From NCBI GenBank assembly GCA_001949185.1, contig BDGG01000003.1, forward strand, positions 2,295,404 through 2,359,403: DNA of 64,000 nt. Reading direction: 5' to 3'. The notes below the pieces were generated by a model that ran no database searches, was not told the DNA's origin, and worked only from the letters and a program-made list of their open reading frames with translations. Below, piece by piece: positions 47,388 to 57,695 of the stretch. Both the position numbers and the translations under genes were made by a program. How positions within the stretch are numbered: the first letter of the stretch is position 1; each line of letters begins with the position of its first letter. Source of the stretch: Ramazzottius varieornatus (lineage: Eukaryota > Tardigrada > Eutardigrada > Parachela > Ramazzottiidae).

Positions 47388-48472
47388 ATGGCAGTTGTAT
47401 CGAAATTTCTGGAGCGTAACAATTTGTCATTGTTGAAGTACCGTCAAGGCATATTCGGTCAAGTGGCGCACTTTCGAGCAGAGTACTTGATGGAGAGATG
47501 GGTCCACAATGATCCCCACAATTCTCTGTTTAGACGTTTAGCTCTGTCTCCAGCTGTCACGTCCGTACGAATTAAAAGTATCAGGGAAACGTTTAAATTC
47601 GATAGTTATTCTAGAATGTGGGTCGACGATATTGCTGGAGAGCTTATGACGTTGCCCGATCATCTGCACAGCCATTATGTTGCCTTAGAGGTTCTCTTGT
47701 CTTTATCAGGATTAACCGCCTTTATCTGCATACTGACAGCGTTCTCCGGAAACTACATCGATGACGAGAATGTCTTTCACGCGGTGGTTATGTTTTGTGT
47801 CTTCCTCGTGGAGGGTTTCTCGGTTCTTCTGGCTCTTTGTAACTTCTGGAACCGAGGTTTTCGCCGACCAAAAGATGTGCACTTTATCGTGAGCTTTTTT
47901 CCATTTCACCGTCTACACCAGACAAGACTAATCGGGACGTGGCGTCGACACAAGCGTTGAACCAGCTCTTTATCCCAAGTAGCGCATGCGTTCATTGTTT
48001 TTGGCTAGTGGTGTTAGTCGTTTTGGAAAACAACCTGGTTCAGTTCATTTGCCCACTTCCCGATTAGGCACATGCAAGATATCCCTGTTGGTTCTCTAGT
48101 GAATATGCTGTATTTCGTTCACAGAAATTAATCAAAGGTTGTACCGGATTATTCTTCAGCTTCCTCAGCACGTCGTTGGTAATCGGCTTCTACTTGTATC
48201 GGTGGGAGGCGCGCTGCGTGCTCGAGCGGGGACGAAGAAACTTCCAAAAGTGCGATTGCATCGTTGCAAGCGCGGTGAGGTTTTTGAGTTCACAAGGGAC
48301 CGCTTCTTTAAAGTTCTGAAAATAAATAAACATAAACAAGGTTACGATCTGAGATATTCCAATAATGCCTGGTACCGAGTTCTGATGCGTGCTTGCACTT
48401 CAGGTTTTGGGTGGTGTTATCACCTTTTTATACCTCGTCAAAAGTATGAAGGCCTTCCGCATGAGAAAATAG
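47388..48472 (+). CDS. Four-TM membrane protein of unknown family, paralogue A
   Basis: Three exons, 47388-47888, 48125-48274 and 48404-48472, joined in phase 0, give 239 residues. Predicted helices: about 106-126 (VALEVLLSLSGLTAFICILT) and 138-158 (FHAVVMFCVFLVEGFSVLLA) in exon 1, about 175-192 (GLFFSFLSTSLVIGFYLY) in exon 2, and one in exon 3 (VLGGVITFLYLV). A Cys-bearing loop between TM3 and TM4 (RCVLERGRRNFQKCDC) ends at the exon 2/3 junction. Exon layout, phase and loop match the gene at 48880, so the two look like a tandem duplication. Topology resembles MARVEL, MS4A or tetraspanin-type proteins, but no signature of those was seen. The start is uncertain: the first 100 residues could be chance, with ATG at about 47616 (MWVDDIAG) as an alternative. 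The first intron holds a MITE. Confidence 0.55.
47934..48060. repeat. Palindromic 120-bp MITE, copy 13 (four-TM gene intron)
   Basis: Starts GGGACGTGGCGTCGAC, has centre CCCAAGTAGCGCATGCG, and right arm CAACCTGGTTCAGTTCATTT then GCCCACTTCCC. The inner right arm is damaged. It makes up more than half of the 236-bp intron 47889-48124. Confidence 0.75.
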
Positions 48473-48879
48473 CCGACCCTGGAAGCACGGAAGTTTACCA
48501 CACTTACCATGCAAGGGACTTCGGAAGACCGCCTCCGGACCGGCACGTCAACTGCAACACTTCTTGTACAAAGAACTCGTTCTTCCTCCAAGAATCCGCG
48601 GGACCACAAGCTTGCAAAGCGAAAACGGACTTGAGACAAAGAACCGATCCGATAACATTATTCATCTTGACTTCTCTAATCTACTGTTCGACAAGATATG
48701 AATTCCACACAAGTAATATGCTTGGCTGAGATGCGAGCTGGCGAGTAAGGAAAATATCAACCGTCTCAGCTGGCTCTTCCAAACCTCCACATAGTCTTTT
48801 GCTTATGTTGCAGAAATCACAATTTTGTACCGGAACATGAATAATTAATGGTAGAACGTTTATTCGTTGCTGTGGTAAG

Positions 48880-49617
48880 ATGCGGAAATACTTTGTCACA
48901 GTTCATCGGGATCCTTGCTGGACCATCTATGGTCGGAACAAAATGGTCCTTCTTTCCATATGCTCCTGTTCCCTAATTTGCAGCGTGGCAGCCTACAACA
49001 CATGCACCAAAAGTCAGCGTCATGAGGCAGTGAACGACTTCAACGCATTGTTCCTCATCAGTGGCCTCACATCCACTTGGCTCATTAACCTCCTCCTTAC
49101 ACTTGTCCATGTTGGTCAGGCGTTATTCCAGGAAAAGTTCATGCTGCGGACAAAAAGGATGCTCCTAACTGACACCCAGCACTTCCGGCTGCTAGTGAGC
49201 CCACATACGAAGTATCGAACCTGCTTGAACTGAAATCTGAAAACAAGTTTCGCTTGCAGGAGTTCTTTCTGGGGATCATCTGTTCCGTATGGGTACTATC
49301 GAGTACCTGCCACCTGATGTTCACAGACCGTAGTCTGGTATATCAGTGCAGAGAGCAGGCTTCCTGCAGGTTCCTGGTTCTGGCAGTGGTAAGTCTACCA
49401 TACCGAAGTTTCACGCCATTCAGAAATCTGGAATCACCTGTTAATCTGGAACTTTACACAGATGCTCAGCTTTGCCACGGTGATAGCCACAATGGGCAGC
49501 ATCGTCATTGCCCTTTGTGAATCTCTGCAGGGAGTAGAGTTCGAGAGACTAGCCATACCTCGCAGAATGCCCCCTACGACTGTATCGACGAGCCACAATC
49601 TCCTTCGGCTAACCTAA
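48880..49617 (+). CDS. Four-TM membrane protein of unknown family, paralogue B
   Basis: Three exons, 48880-49194, 49260-49388 and 49462-49617, joined in phase 0, give 199 residues. Predicted helices: about 22-42 (MVLLSICSCSLICSVAA), 54-78 (ALFLISGLTSTWLINLLLTL), 107-125 (FLGIICSVWVLSSTCHLMF) and 142-168 (FLVLAVMLSFATVIATMGS). The TM3-TM4 loop has two cysteines (YQCREQASC), placed as in paralogue A, and the intron positions agree. The start is a clean ATG with a short cytosolic N-terminus, so this copy defines the likely true length of the family. The stop follows a polar tail (RLAIPRRMPPTT). The gene lies 408 bp downstream of paralogue A on the same strand. Function unknown. Confidence 0.62.
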
Positions 49618-52600
49618 TTTCATTTTTGTGACTACCCTCAACGCCGGTTAACTACAAGTATCTTAAACTTATTAGCCCTTCTGAACAAAAAGGGGAAAAT
49701 CGTGTAGTACTCAAGCGTTGTTCGTCCGAATCTTCTGGCTTGGGGTGGTTCGTAACGTTGCTTCATCGTGCTTCTGTCCTCATGCTTTCTCCCAATAGGG
49801 GCTCGAGTTTCTGCAAGGACATAAAACAAGATTCAAGTGGATGAAAATGGCGTATCCGTAGTGAGGTCGAAGTCCAGACTGCTGACTTCCGGTCCGCGGA
49901 CTGCCGAACCCACGGGCACAGAAACCAATCGAATCACCAATAAAATCCACCTAGCCAACCAGAATAAGTTAAGCGGGAGGACACGCCTTGATTGGTCCAA
50001 CCACAATGGAGCACCGCCCACGTAGTTTCCTGGCGGCCATTTTGTCATTTAATTTTGAAGGTTAATTAGCCCGTTATCCTGGTTTCCCATCCAGAATCCA
50101 TGCAAAATCGCGCAAAATTTCTGAAATTTGAGAAATTTATGGACTCACCTCCAGGAAGACGTATAGAAAGATATTTTCAGGTGCGACATGAGCTGAGAAT
50201 TCGCATACGAATATCCAACGTGGAAGATCTGACTTCGATTTTAGACACCAAAGCAGGCTGTGATATGCAAAGATGCCTCCTCTTGTTCCAGTCCAACGCA
50301 CTCTGAGAAGTTCCAAAGTCACGCAGATGGCTCGAGAGGGTTCATTTTTTGCAACTGCATTTCACTAGCTCGTCTGGTGGATAAAACATGCGAAGTCGCA
50401 ACATGAAGATGCCATCAGGAAATCACGCTGAGCAAAACGTCTAGTCGATAATACTCCGTCGAAATTCCAGCTGGTTCAGAAGGTATTTGCCTCAGCCTGG
50501 ACTAATTACAGAAGTAATCCAACCAACTCGAGTTTCGAGAACAATATTTTACTGTTTGTACAAACTGATATTCCCACAGGTGCAGATGTTCCATCGATCG
50601 CGAGGCAATAAGCGGCAGTTCCGACCAACTTCCAGCCTTGCAAATTCGATCGTCCATCCTGCAAACTCTCCTCCTCAAAGATCCGAAAGTGGGAGATCTG
50701 CAAAGAACAAAAGTGGACAATGGAAAACAAAATGTTGTTGTTGACGAGATGGATAAAGTGGACGACAAAGAGACAGCCTGCAGTTGGCTGATTGACTAAA
50801 AATTTGAACTGCGGAGGAAAATCTAAAATTCCAATCGCGCAGCTGGTGCGTGCAGTGTGCAATACAGTTGTATCTCTAAACTTTGACTCAACGTTTGGCC
50901 ACAATCCAGTTCGACATGCACCATTTATTCTGTAGCGACCAGGTTGTGAAAATGGCTGGTATTGAATAGAATTAGGTGATCAGTTTAAGACACACAACTG
51001 TAACACTTCATGCGCATTCGGAGTTGGGCGGACTTTCTCCACTTGAGCACTTTTTGATTCGTCCAAAAGACAATGCGTCACCTCGCTCCGGTTCACGGCT
51101 TGGCAGATGGCGCAACGGTCGATCGGCTGGCCTCTAAAGATGGCAGCACAGGCGGTCTGCTCTCATTGCACAAAATGTTTTCAGTTCACAGACTTCGTGC
51201 GTTTCCTGTTTCATATGGATTAGAAAATGGGACAACAAACATCGATTCTGACATCACGTACTGAAGTGAAGCGCTTACATCAATATACCCGAACATCCAT
51301 CTTTCGAAGCTAGCAGAGGTTAATAACTGTCGTAACGCATTGGTAAAATGTTTTCGTCACTCTCATTGGAAACCGAAAACAGAAACCTTCCATGCTACGT
51401 AAAACGTTGGCCAGTGCCTGCAGTCTGCAGTGCGCAGTCTCCTCGACGGCACCAGTGTGGGTTGACCATAGTGTAAAATGTTCTATCAATCAGCAGCTAA
51501 ATCAACTCCAGCTTTCATCGAACACAGCAGCAAGGCTATGTCGCCGATAGGTTTGGTTAAGTTTTTGATTACTGATTATCGCTGGTGGTGTATAGCATTA
51601 GATCGTCGGCAGGTTACGAGATCTTCTTGCCCTCCGGCATCCCTTGCTATCTTCGTCCCCTGTGTCCCCCCATTGCTGTATGCTCTCCCGAAATTCACGT
51701 ACGTCACTGGCTCTCAAATCATTGGGGTCTTACCGTCTAGTTTTACACTCTGAATAGAGTGACGTACGTTAATTTCGGGAGAGTATACAGTATCCCTCTG
51801 CCTCTGTTTACCGATTAAGTCCATGGTTCGAACCTTTGACGGTGGAGAGTGGACCGTCTGCTGGCTAACCGTCTGTTTCTCGCAAGCTTGTTGTGGTGGG
51901 CCTCGACTTGTCCCATCATCACCTTCATCGCTGTTGTCATCTGTCTGGCCCCTTTTGTCGCCGTCTGTTCTGCTGCTGACTCTTCCCTAGAGTCTTCCCT
52001 TTGTTCTGCGCCGCTCTGTGGGTGTTTCCGTTGCAGGTTAGTGAACATCTGAGCCGAGTCATATCCCGCTAACCTGTTTGTATGCATGTGCGCGTTGCCG
52101 AATGGCGCATGTATCGTGGTGCTTGACAGCCAGGCAATTTGGGCACGAGTGCGACAAGCACGTAAGTACTTTCTGCTCTTGTTTGTGCATGTGCAGTGTA
52201 CGCGTCTGCTGGTCGCACTAACGCCATAAAGTCCGAGCTATCACGCACCACAAAACATTACGGTGGGCCGGGGCTTTATGGTTTCAGCAGTGTTTTGATT
52301 GATGGAGACACACATCTTCTGAGCAACGAAATCATTTTCCAGGTCCGATGAAGTTCGCGGCGAAGAAAGTACGTAATGTCTCATTTGTTTCTACAACTTC
52401 GTTAATCATCTCGGGGCTTGTTAATACGAGAAACACGTTGTCCCGAGGTGATAATACTCGTTACAATTGCGTATCGAGCTTGGGCGGTTCCCCAACCGTC
52501 CAAGTTACGACTGGATCCCTTTCGGAACATCCATAAATTCAGTTTTCTAGTAACTTACGCGTGCCCAAACCCGAAACTCATTCCTCCACAATCGCAAAGT

Positions 52601-53159
52601 GGGTTTAGCGTCTAGACTGTGGTGGGCTGCTTTATGGAACGCCGTCTTTCCTTTCGTTCATTCGCGATCTCGAGAACATCTTCCGGTCAAAGTTCGATGG
52701 CTTTAGGACACCCCCTCATGCCTTTCACTGCGATCTCTTCGGAAAAGATTCTGAAGATTTGGAAAGAAGATAATTTCGGCTCTGTAGACTGTTCTTGCGG
52801 TATTTTCGAACGTGATCTTCGGACTTGCCGAGTTTCTCTACAAATTCCGGTTGTATTTCTACTCCAAGGGTTGCACTCAGGTTGAGAAGCTCCCGAAACC
52901 TAAAGAAACAGGTGTTGTTAGGTAACCTAAGGATAGAATTCACCTGTGATCCCGTCCCATGAACTACGTTTGTTTCCTACATTTTTTCACCTGTTTTACA
53001 ATTTATTTTTCAGTTAAGCGTGACGTCATCCCATCCAACGGGCGTGTCGGGCTTCTTCTGCCTCTGCTCCAACCAGCGTTCAGACTGTTGTTGTGCGACG
53101 TTTTCAATATTATTGGTCCATGCACATTTTACACTATGGTGAACCCTCACTGAAAGCTC
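49618..53159. other. 3.5-kb stretch without a supported gene
   Basis: Short open frames only. A hydrophobic frame at 51849-52052 and the opposite Gln/Glu-rich frame at 51815-52087 overlap each other and have no splice or family support. A short foldback element lies at 51674-51792. Confidence 0.4.
51674..51792. repeat. Short foldback relative of the 1035-1457 element
   Basis: Arms of about 36 bp: left TGCTGTATGCTCTCCCGAAA ending ACGTACGTCACT, right AGTGACGTACGTTAATTTCG ending GAGTATACAGTA. The end sequence resembles TACTGTATTCTCTCC at 1035, so this appears to be an internally deleted member of the same family. Confidence 0.75.
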
Positions 53160-53573
53160 ATGATGAGCATTACATTTTACATCACTTTACATTTTGCATT
53201 ACAGTTACACTTTTACACGACATTACAACCACGGGGAAGTTGTAATGTAAATGTAAACTGTAATACAATTTTCTCCTGCCAGAATCTGCGGTATTTTTGA
53301 GTATCTTGCCGCCAGAGATCTAAAATCCGGCTGACTTACGCGGAGAGATGTCAGAAACTTCTTGAGTCATTTTGCAACCGTGTTTTTGTCTTTGTCTGGA
53401 AGACAATTACGAAGTTCTATACTTTACTCTATGTTCTATTCTCTTTTAGGCGTTGTAAATCGCTCGGTCTGTAAAATATAAACTAGTGTAAAATGCAATT
53501 ACACTTTTACAATTACACTATTTTACATTACCCTTTACATTACACGGACCATCTGCGTGTTATGCTCATCATT
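53160..53573. repeat. TIR element with TTACATT-rich ends
   Basis: The 15-bp ends ATGATGAGCATTACA and TGTTATGCTCATCAT are inverted repeats. Just inside both ends lie clusters of TTACATTTTACATTACA-like sequence on the same strand. The 414-bp interior has no coding capacity. MITE-like; superfamily not assignable. Confidence 0.65.
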
Positions 53574-53745
53574 ACTGGCTTTATATATCGATATATCACT
53601 GCAATAAAATTAGATATATCAACAATAAAATATCAGAAACGTATCATATCGAAATATTGATATGTGGTCAATATCCAAAACGAAATATAAATATTGACAG
53701 ATATCTACCAGAAAATATTATATCGTATTTTATCGAATTTATCCC
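53574..53745. repeat. AT-rich tract with ATATCGATAT-type palindromes
   Basis: Repeated ATATCGATATATC, GATATATC, ATATTGATAT and GATATC words in both orientations cover about 170 bp between the TIR element at 53160 and the Tc5-like element at 53855. It can fold into several hairpins and has no coding content. Confidence 0.5.
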
Positions 53746-53854
53746 AGCACTATCTTCGAAACACGGCCAAGTCGATCAAACCATCTTGCTGATCGCACTT
53801 ATGACGTCCCGTCTGCTAGCTCAGCTTGAGCAAGTCAGGCTGCAGCCTGGCTGA

Positions 53855-56211
53855 CGAGGGGATTTAGCCAATGCTCCAGTCTTATTTCACAAACTGAAAC
53901 GACAGAGAGGTAGAGGAGAGTTTTCTCTATCGACTGGGATAGACCAGGCCGGCAGAAAAAAAATCCTGGAAAACACAACAGGAAGCGGAAGTGACGTCAA
54001 AATCTGGGCGGAACATCGGCATCAGTCAAGTAACTTGAATTTGTGCTGGTTGATTCGCCATTTGATTGGTCTGTAACACTATATGGGTAGAAGAGCAGCT
54101 GATCACTACAGTTTTGATTGTTGTGTCAAACTTCGTTCTCTTTTCTCGTTTTCTCTCCTCCTGTTATCGCAGACATGGACTCTATTAACCCCTGGAACAT
54201 CCTAAAGCTTTTGGAGATGGACTATGAACAGGATTTTCCACCCAACGACTCTCCAAGTGACCATGACAAGTTGCTCAAGGCACTCATCAAAGGTATGGTA
54301 GGCTCGTTGATAAGGTACACACTTGAAGCCTATCCGAATCCATCATTCGCTTGCAGACTTCCTGGATATTCGCTTCAACCAAGCTGGAAGTCCGATCTTG
54401 GCCATCGAGGACGATCTTCAGTACCAGCTACAGATCAGTATGCCGACGTTCAAAGAGTTCGAAATGTCTGTCGCAGAAAACAACCTGTTGACTGGACATC
54501 GCGAAGCTGATTTTGAGCCATCCCCAAACGATCGCCTTGGAGAACCTGACTCAAGCGCAACTGAACCTTCTACGCATGAGCTGTTTGTGCCTAGAATTCC
54601 CGATCCAAAAGTGCCGTCGAACCAAGCGGCTGATCTTGATTACAAGAAACGCGCCGTACGATTCTGAAGTAATGCCGTCACAAAGAAGCGACGTAGTCTG
54701 TCAAGTGTTCAATTCTTATTCAAGAAAGTTACCAGTGTGCGTCAGCTCAATGAATGGGAGCGGCAGGTAGAAGACGGTGGTTCGCGTATCGATAAGCTGG
54801 AGGCGTTGCGACTCGAGACTGGAAGACAATTCTTTCTTGCCAAGCAGAAGCCTCACGTAGTGAAGGACATAGACATCCGGCGATGGGCTGTCACGGCGAA
54901 TCGCGAGATCGGCCTTCCTGCTTTCGTAACGTCGTCATATTGGGTTAGCAGATTTAAGCGGTAAGTGCCATATCGTTTTCTAATTTTATTTGGTGATAGG
55001 GACGCCTGAGTGAACCGTTTGTTGTCAATATTCCTCAACGAATTAATTTGCGCTTTAGGTACTACGGTATCTGCGACCGCAAAATCATCAAGTTCGTGAC
55101 ACAAAAGTATCTGCAGGAAGTACCAGATAGAAAGAAGAGTGCCGACGAATGCGTTGCTCTCGTCAGATCAAGGATTCAAGCATATGGACTGGACTGCCTC
55201 TGGAACTCTGATCAGTCTGGATTCCAATACAAGATGAGGCCAGGTCGGACTTTGGATTGGGTGGGCGCAAAGCACGTTCTTGCTCTCACTCAGTCTGAGA
55301 ATTCCATGACTCACAGTTACACTGTGATGATGTGTGTTTCACCAGGTGCTCGAAAGTATCTTCCCGTTCTTTTCATTACACTGCAGGAAGATAAAGGTGT
55401 CTTTGGACCGATCGTGAAAAGAACGATGTTTAGAGCGAGCAACCTTCACGTTACCGCATCAATATCCGGCAAAATGACAAAGGAGCGTTTCGTCAAATGG
55501 TGCGAAGAGGTTTTCTTCCCACAAATGGACGGACATTGCTTGTTCCTGGCAGATTCTTGGCCGACGTTTGCCGATCGAGACGCTGTAGAGGAAGTCAAGC
55601 CAGAGGAACTGGAGTACGAGATGATCACGATTCCTCCTAAAGTCATCGGTCAGATCCAGCCTCTAGATGTGCTGTGTTTTCGGATGTACAAAGGATACTT
55701 TCAAAAGGCTTCAAATTGGATATTTCTGAACGATCAACCTGTACAGGTTCACCATCGGGACGTTATTCTCAAGCTGCATTCGCTGATCTATCAGCAGTTC
55801 ACTTCTGGTAGGTTCGAAAATCTCATCGCACAAGCCTGGCAATTGTCTGGATGTATTGACAGGTCTTACAAGTACGTAAATCCTGCGGAATTTTGTTTTG
55901 ATGGACTTGTTGGTCCTTGTGACCGTGTTGACTGTAACCGCTCGTTGCTGTTGAAGTGTGGCTGGTGTAAGGCTCCATTGTGCTTCCATCATTTTTACGA
56001 GAGATATCCTTTCTGTAAAACTTATGTTCCTTGATGGTCTCTATCTTTACCATGTTCCGCCCAGACTCTGACGTCACTCCGCTTCCTGTTGTGTCTTCCA
56101 GGATTTTTTTCTGCCGGCCTGGTCTATCCCAGTCGATAGAGAAACCCCTCCTCTGCCTCTCTGTCGTTTCAGTTTGTGAAATAAGACTGGAGCATTGGCT
56201 AAATCCTCTCG
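53855..56211 (+). mobile_element. Tc5-like DNA transposon, copy 2 (near-intact)
   Basis: About 2.36 kb with inverted repeats of roughly 170 bp: the left starts CGAGGGGATTTAGCC and the right ends GGCTAAATCCTCTCG. TGA flanks both ends, a TNA-type 3-bp duplication. It carries a three-exon transposase gene that is complete except for one stop codon. The end repeats of the two copies in this window match block by block (for example GGTAGAGGAGAGTTTTCTC), which places them in one family. Confidence 0.87.
54175..56034 (+). pseudogene. Tc5/pogo-type transposase, one in-frame stop
   Basis: Exons 54175-54292, 54357-54960 and 55059-56034 join in frame to 566 codons. The only break seen is TGA at 54665-54667, where copy 1 keeps TGG in the same position. 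Domains in order: an N-terminal region, a CENP-B-like DNA-binding segment (IRRWAVTANREIGLPAF), a DDE core (WNSDQSGF, FLADSWPTF, PPKVIGQIQPLD, with 37 residues between the second and third Asp), and a Cys/His-rich C-terminal domain (CDRVDCNRSLLLKCGWCKA, then CFHHFYERYPFC) of the Tc5 C-terminal type. The element probably stopped producing enzyme recently. An assembly error at the stop cannot be excluded. Confidence 0.87.
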
Positions 56212-56327
56212 TGAATTTGGAAATTCATTCTGGAAATGTAATTTCAACGGCTCAGCTTTTCGTTTATTCTCGTTTGCTTCTTGTTTCTCCTTCTCTCCAA
56301 ATCATCTTGCCACCATCGGAAGCAGAC

Positions 56328-56949
56328 AACTTGGAAATGGAAACCGATAGTCCAGAAGAGCTGGAGAAATTGCTTTGCGAGCTGAGGGGATCGCCCCAAA
56401 TGGTACAGCTGTTGTCTGGTAAGAATATCTGTTGGGATTTGTCTAAGGATGCTAGCGCTTCTTGCGTGCTTTGTCTTGACCTGTCTGTCTTGTTTCTTGC
56501 AGAGTATGTTCTCCCAACTCCCGAGCTCAGAGTAGAGGAAGAAAGCAGCCACAAAGATTATCAAACCAGCCAAAGATGTCAGAACCAAAACCGAGCGGTA
56601 AGAATTCAACCGCTCCGTACAGTACCATTCTGTTTTCCTCACTGAAGCGGGTTAACGAACAATGTTTCTTTCTGTTACAGACGGAAGGCCTCTAGACGTT
56701 CCTATCCCTGCTAGGCTGCTAGAGAGTCTTGAGGAGGAGGAAGATAGGCTCCAGCATGCAGATTTGTTTATTATGCTTGCCTTCTGTCCGATCGATCAAC
56801 AATCCGAGTTCGATTTTCGATTGAGCCTAAATTCTCGGCACAGCCTTGACCGGGCTAGGGGGGCGTGCGTCAAGCCCTTTCTTGCCGTTCCATACTCTGA
56901 TCTTGGTTTCTCTCCTGCAGGCCAAGGCTTGCTGGTCAGAGACTGGTAG
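56328..56949 (+). other. Possible small multi-exon gene, frame unresolved
   Basis: Exon-like pieces with good splice signals: ATG at about 56337 (METDSPEELEKLLCELRG), donor after about 56419; acceptor TTCTTGCAG then a piece ending at a GTAAGA donor near 56599; acceptor GTTACAG near 56680 then DGRPLDVPIPARLLES and a Glu-rich run. The first two pieces join in frame but then meet a stop early in the third, whereas the third piece reads best from an internal ATG in the second (MSEPKPS). A further acceptor (CTCCTGCAG, about 56920) precedes LTLILENGTGWGRVEAAVV. No family recognised. Confidence 0.3.
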
Positions 56950-57695
56950 CGGAAGGGAAGAACTAACGCTGATACTCGAGAACGGAACAGGGTGGGGAAG
57001 GGTGGAAGCTGCCGTGGTGCACATCATGAGACCTTCATCCGGCAAAGAGATCGGTGAAGATCGGTGTCGTCGGTGCTGAAGGGCTGTCTCAGATGTTGCG
57101 TTGCGTTTAGCTTGATATGGTAATTCTGTGCCTGTTGTTTTGAAGAGACTGGATCCGTTTAATACTGAAACGGGCATTTCTAGGTGGAAAAAAGTTTTTT
57201 CTGCTGTTTTTCTTTGTCAGAGTACTTTTCTGATTATAGGAAAATCTTCTTACGACCTGCGTATATTTTTGCGGTCTCGGCCGGCTTTTGCAGTAGATTC
57301 TGCCTCTGTATCATGTCCAAGTCTCGGATAGAAAACGTCCAATCCTTGTAACGCAAGCCGTGTCGTGAAGACATCAAAACACACGAACGGCTTCCAATCC
57401 GCCGTTCAATCCGTGTTCGTTTTCCAATGAGGGCAAGGTTGTCCAACGAGTTTTTCCGGTGAGCATGTGCGACTGCTGTGCACTGCATAATATGGATCAT
57501 CAAGTCCGCACGGTACTCCCCGGAGACCGTCGTAGTATCAGTATAGATCCAGCGGTTCCGTCGACAAAGGTGTTTGTTTTCTTTTGGTGGTGGCTGGTAG
57601 CTACCTTTTCGGACAGTACTAGTGCAACTTCACCAACTCGCGGAGCTAGGGCCTCACTTTGTTGTGTCGTCTGAAGGAAACAGCTCGGCTTGAAC
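56950..57695. other. Spacer before the fasciclin gene
   Basis: Apart from the exon-like piece at about 56922-57052 mentioned with the preceding entry, nothing coding was recognised. The end of this interval should hold the promoter of the matrix gene at 57696. Confidence 0.35.

Noticed and set aside
47455-47480. TCAAGTGGCGCAC motif within the first exon of the four-TM paralogue A
   Set aside because: It matches the MITE core over about 13 bases only; no complementary arm or family ends follow, so it is not counted as a copy. It may however be a hint that this N-terminal part is not coding.
51815-52087. Gln/Glu-rich minus-strand frame that looked gag-like
   Set aside because: Only about 90 residues, no zinc knuckle, no nearby reverse transcriptase or LTR, and an equally open frame lies on the opposite strand.
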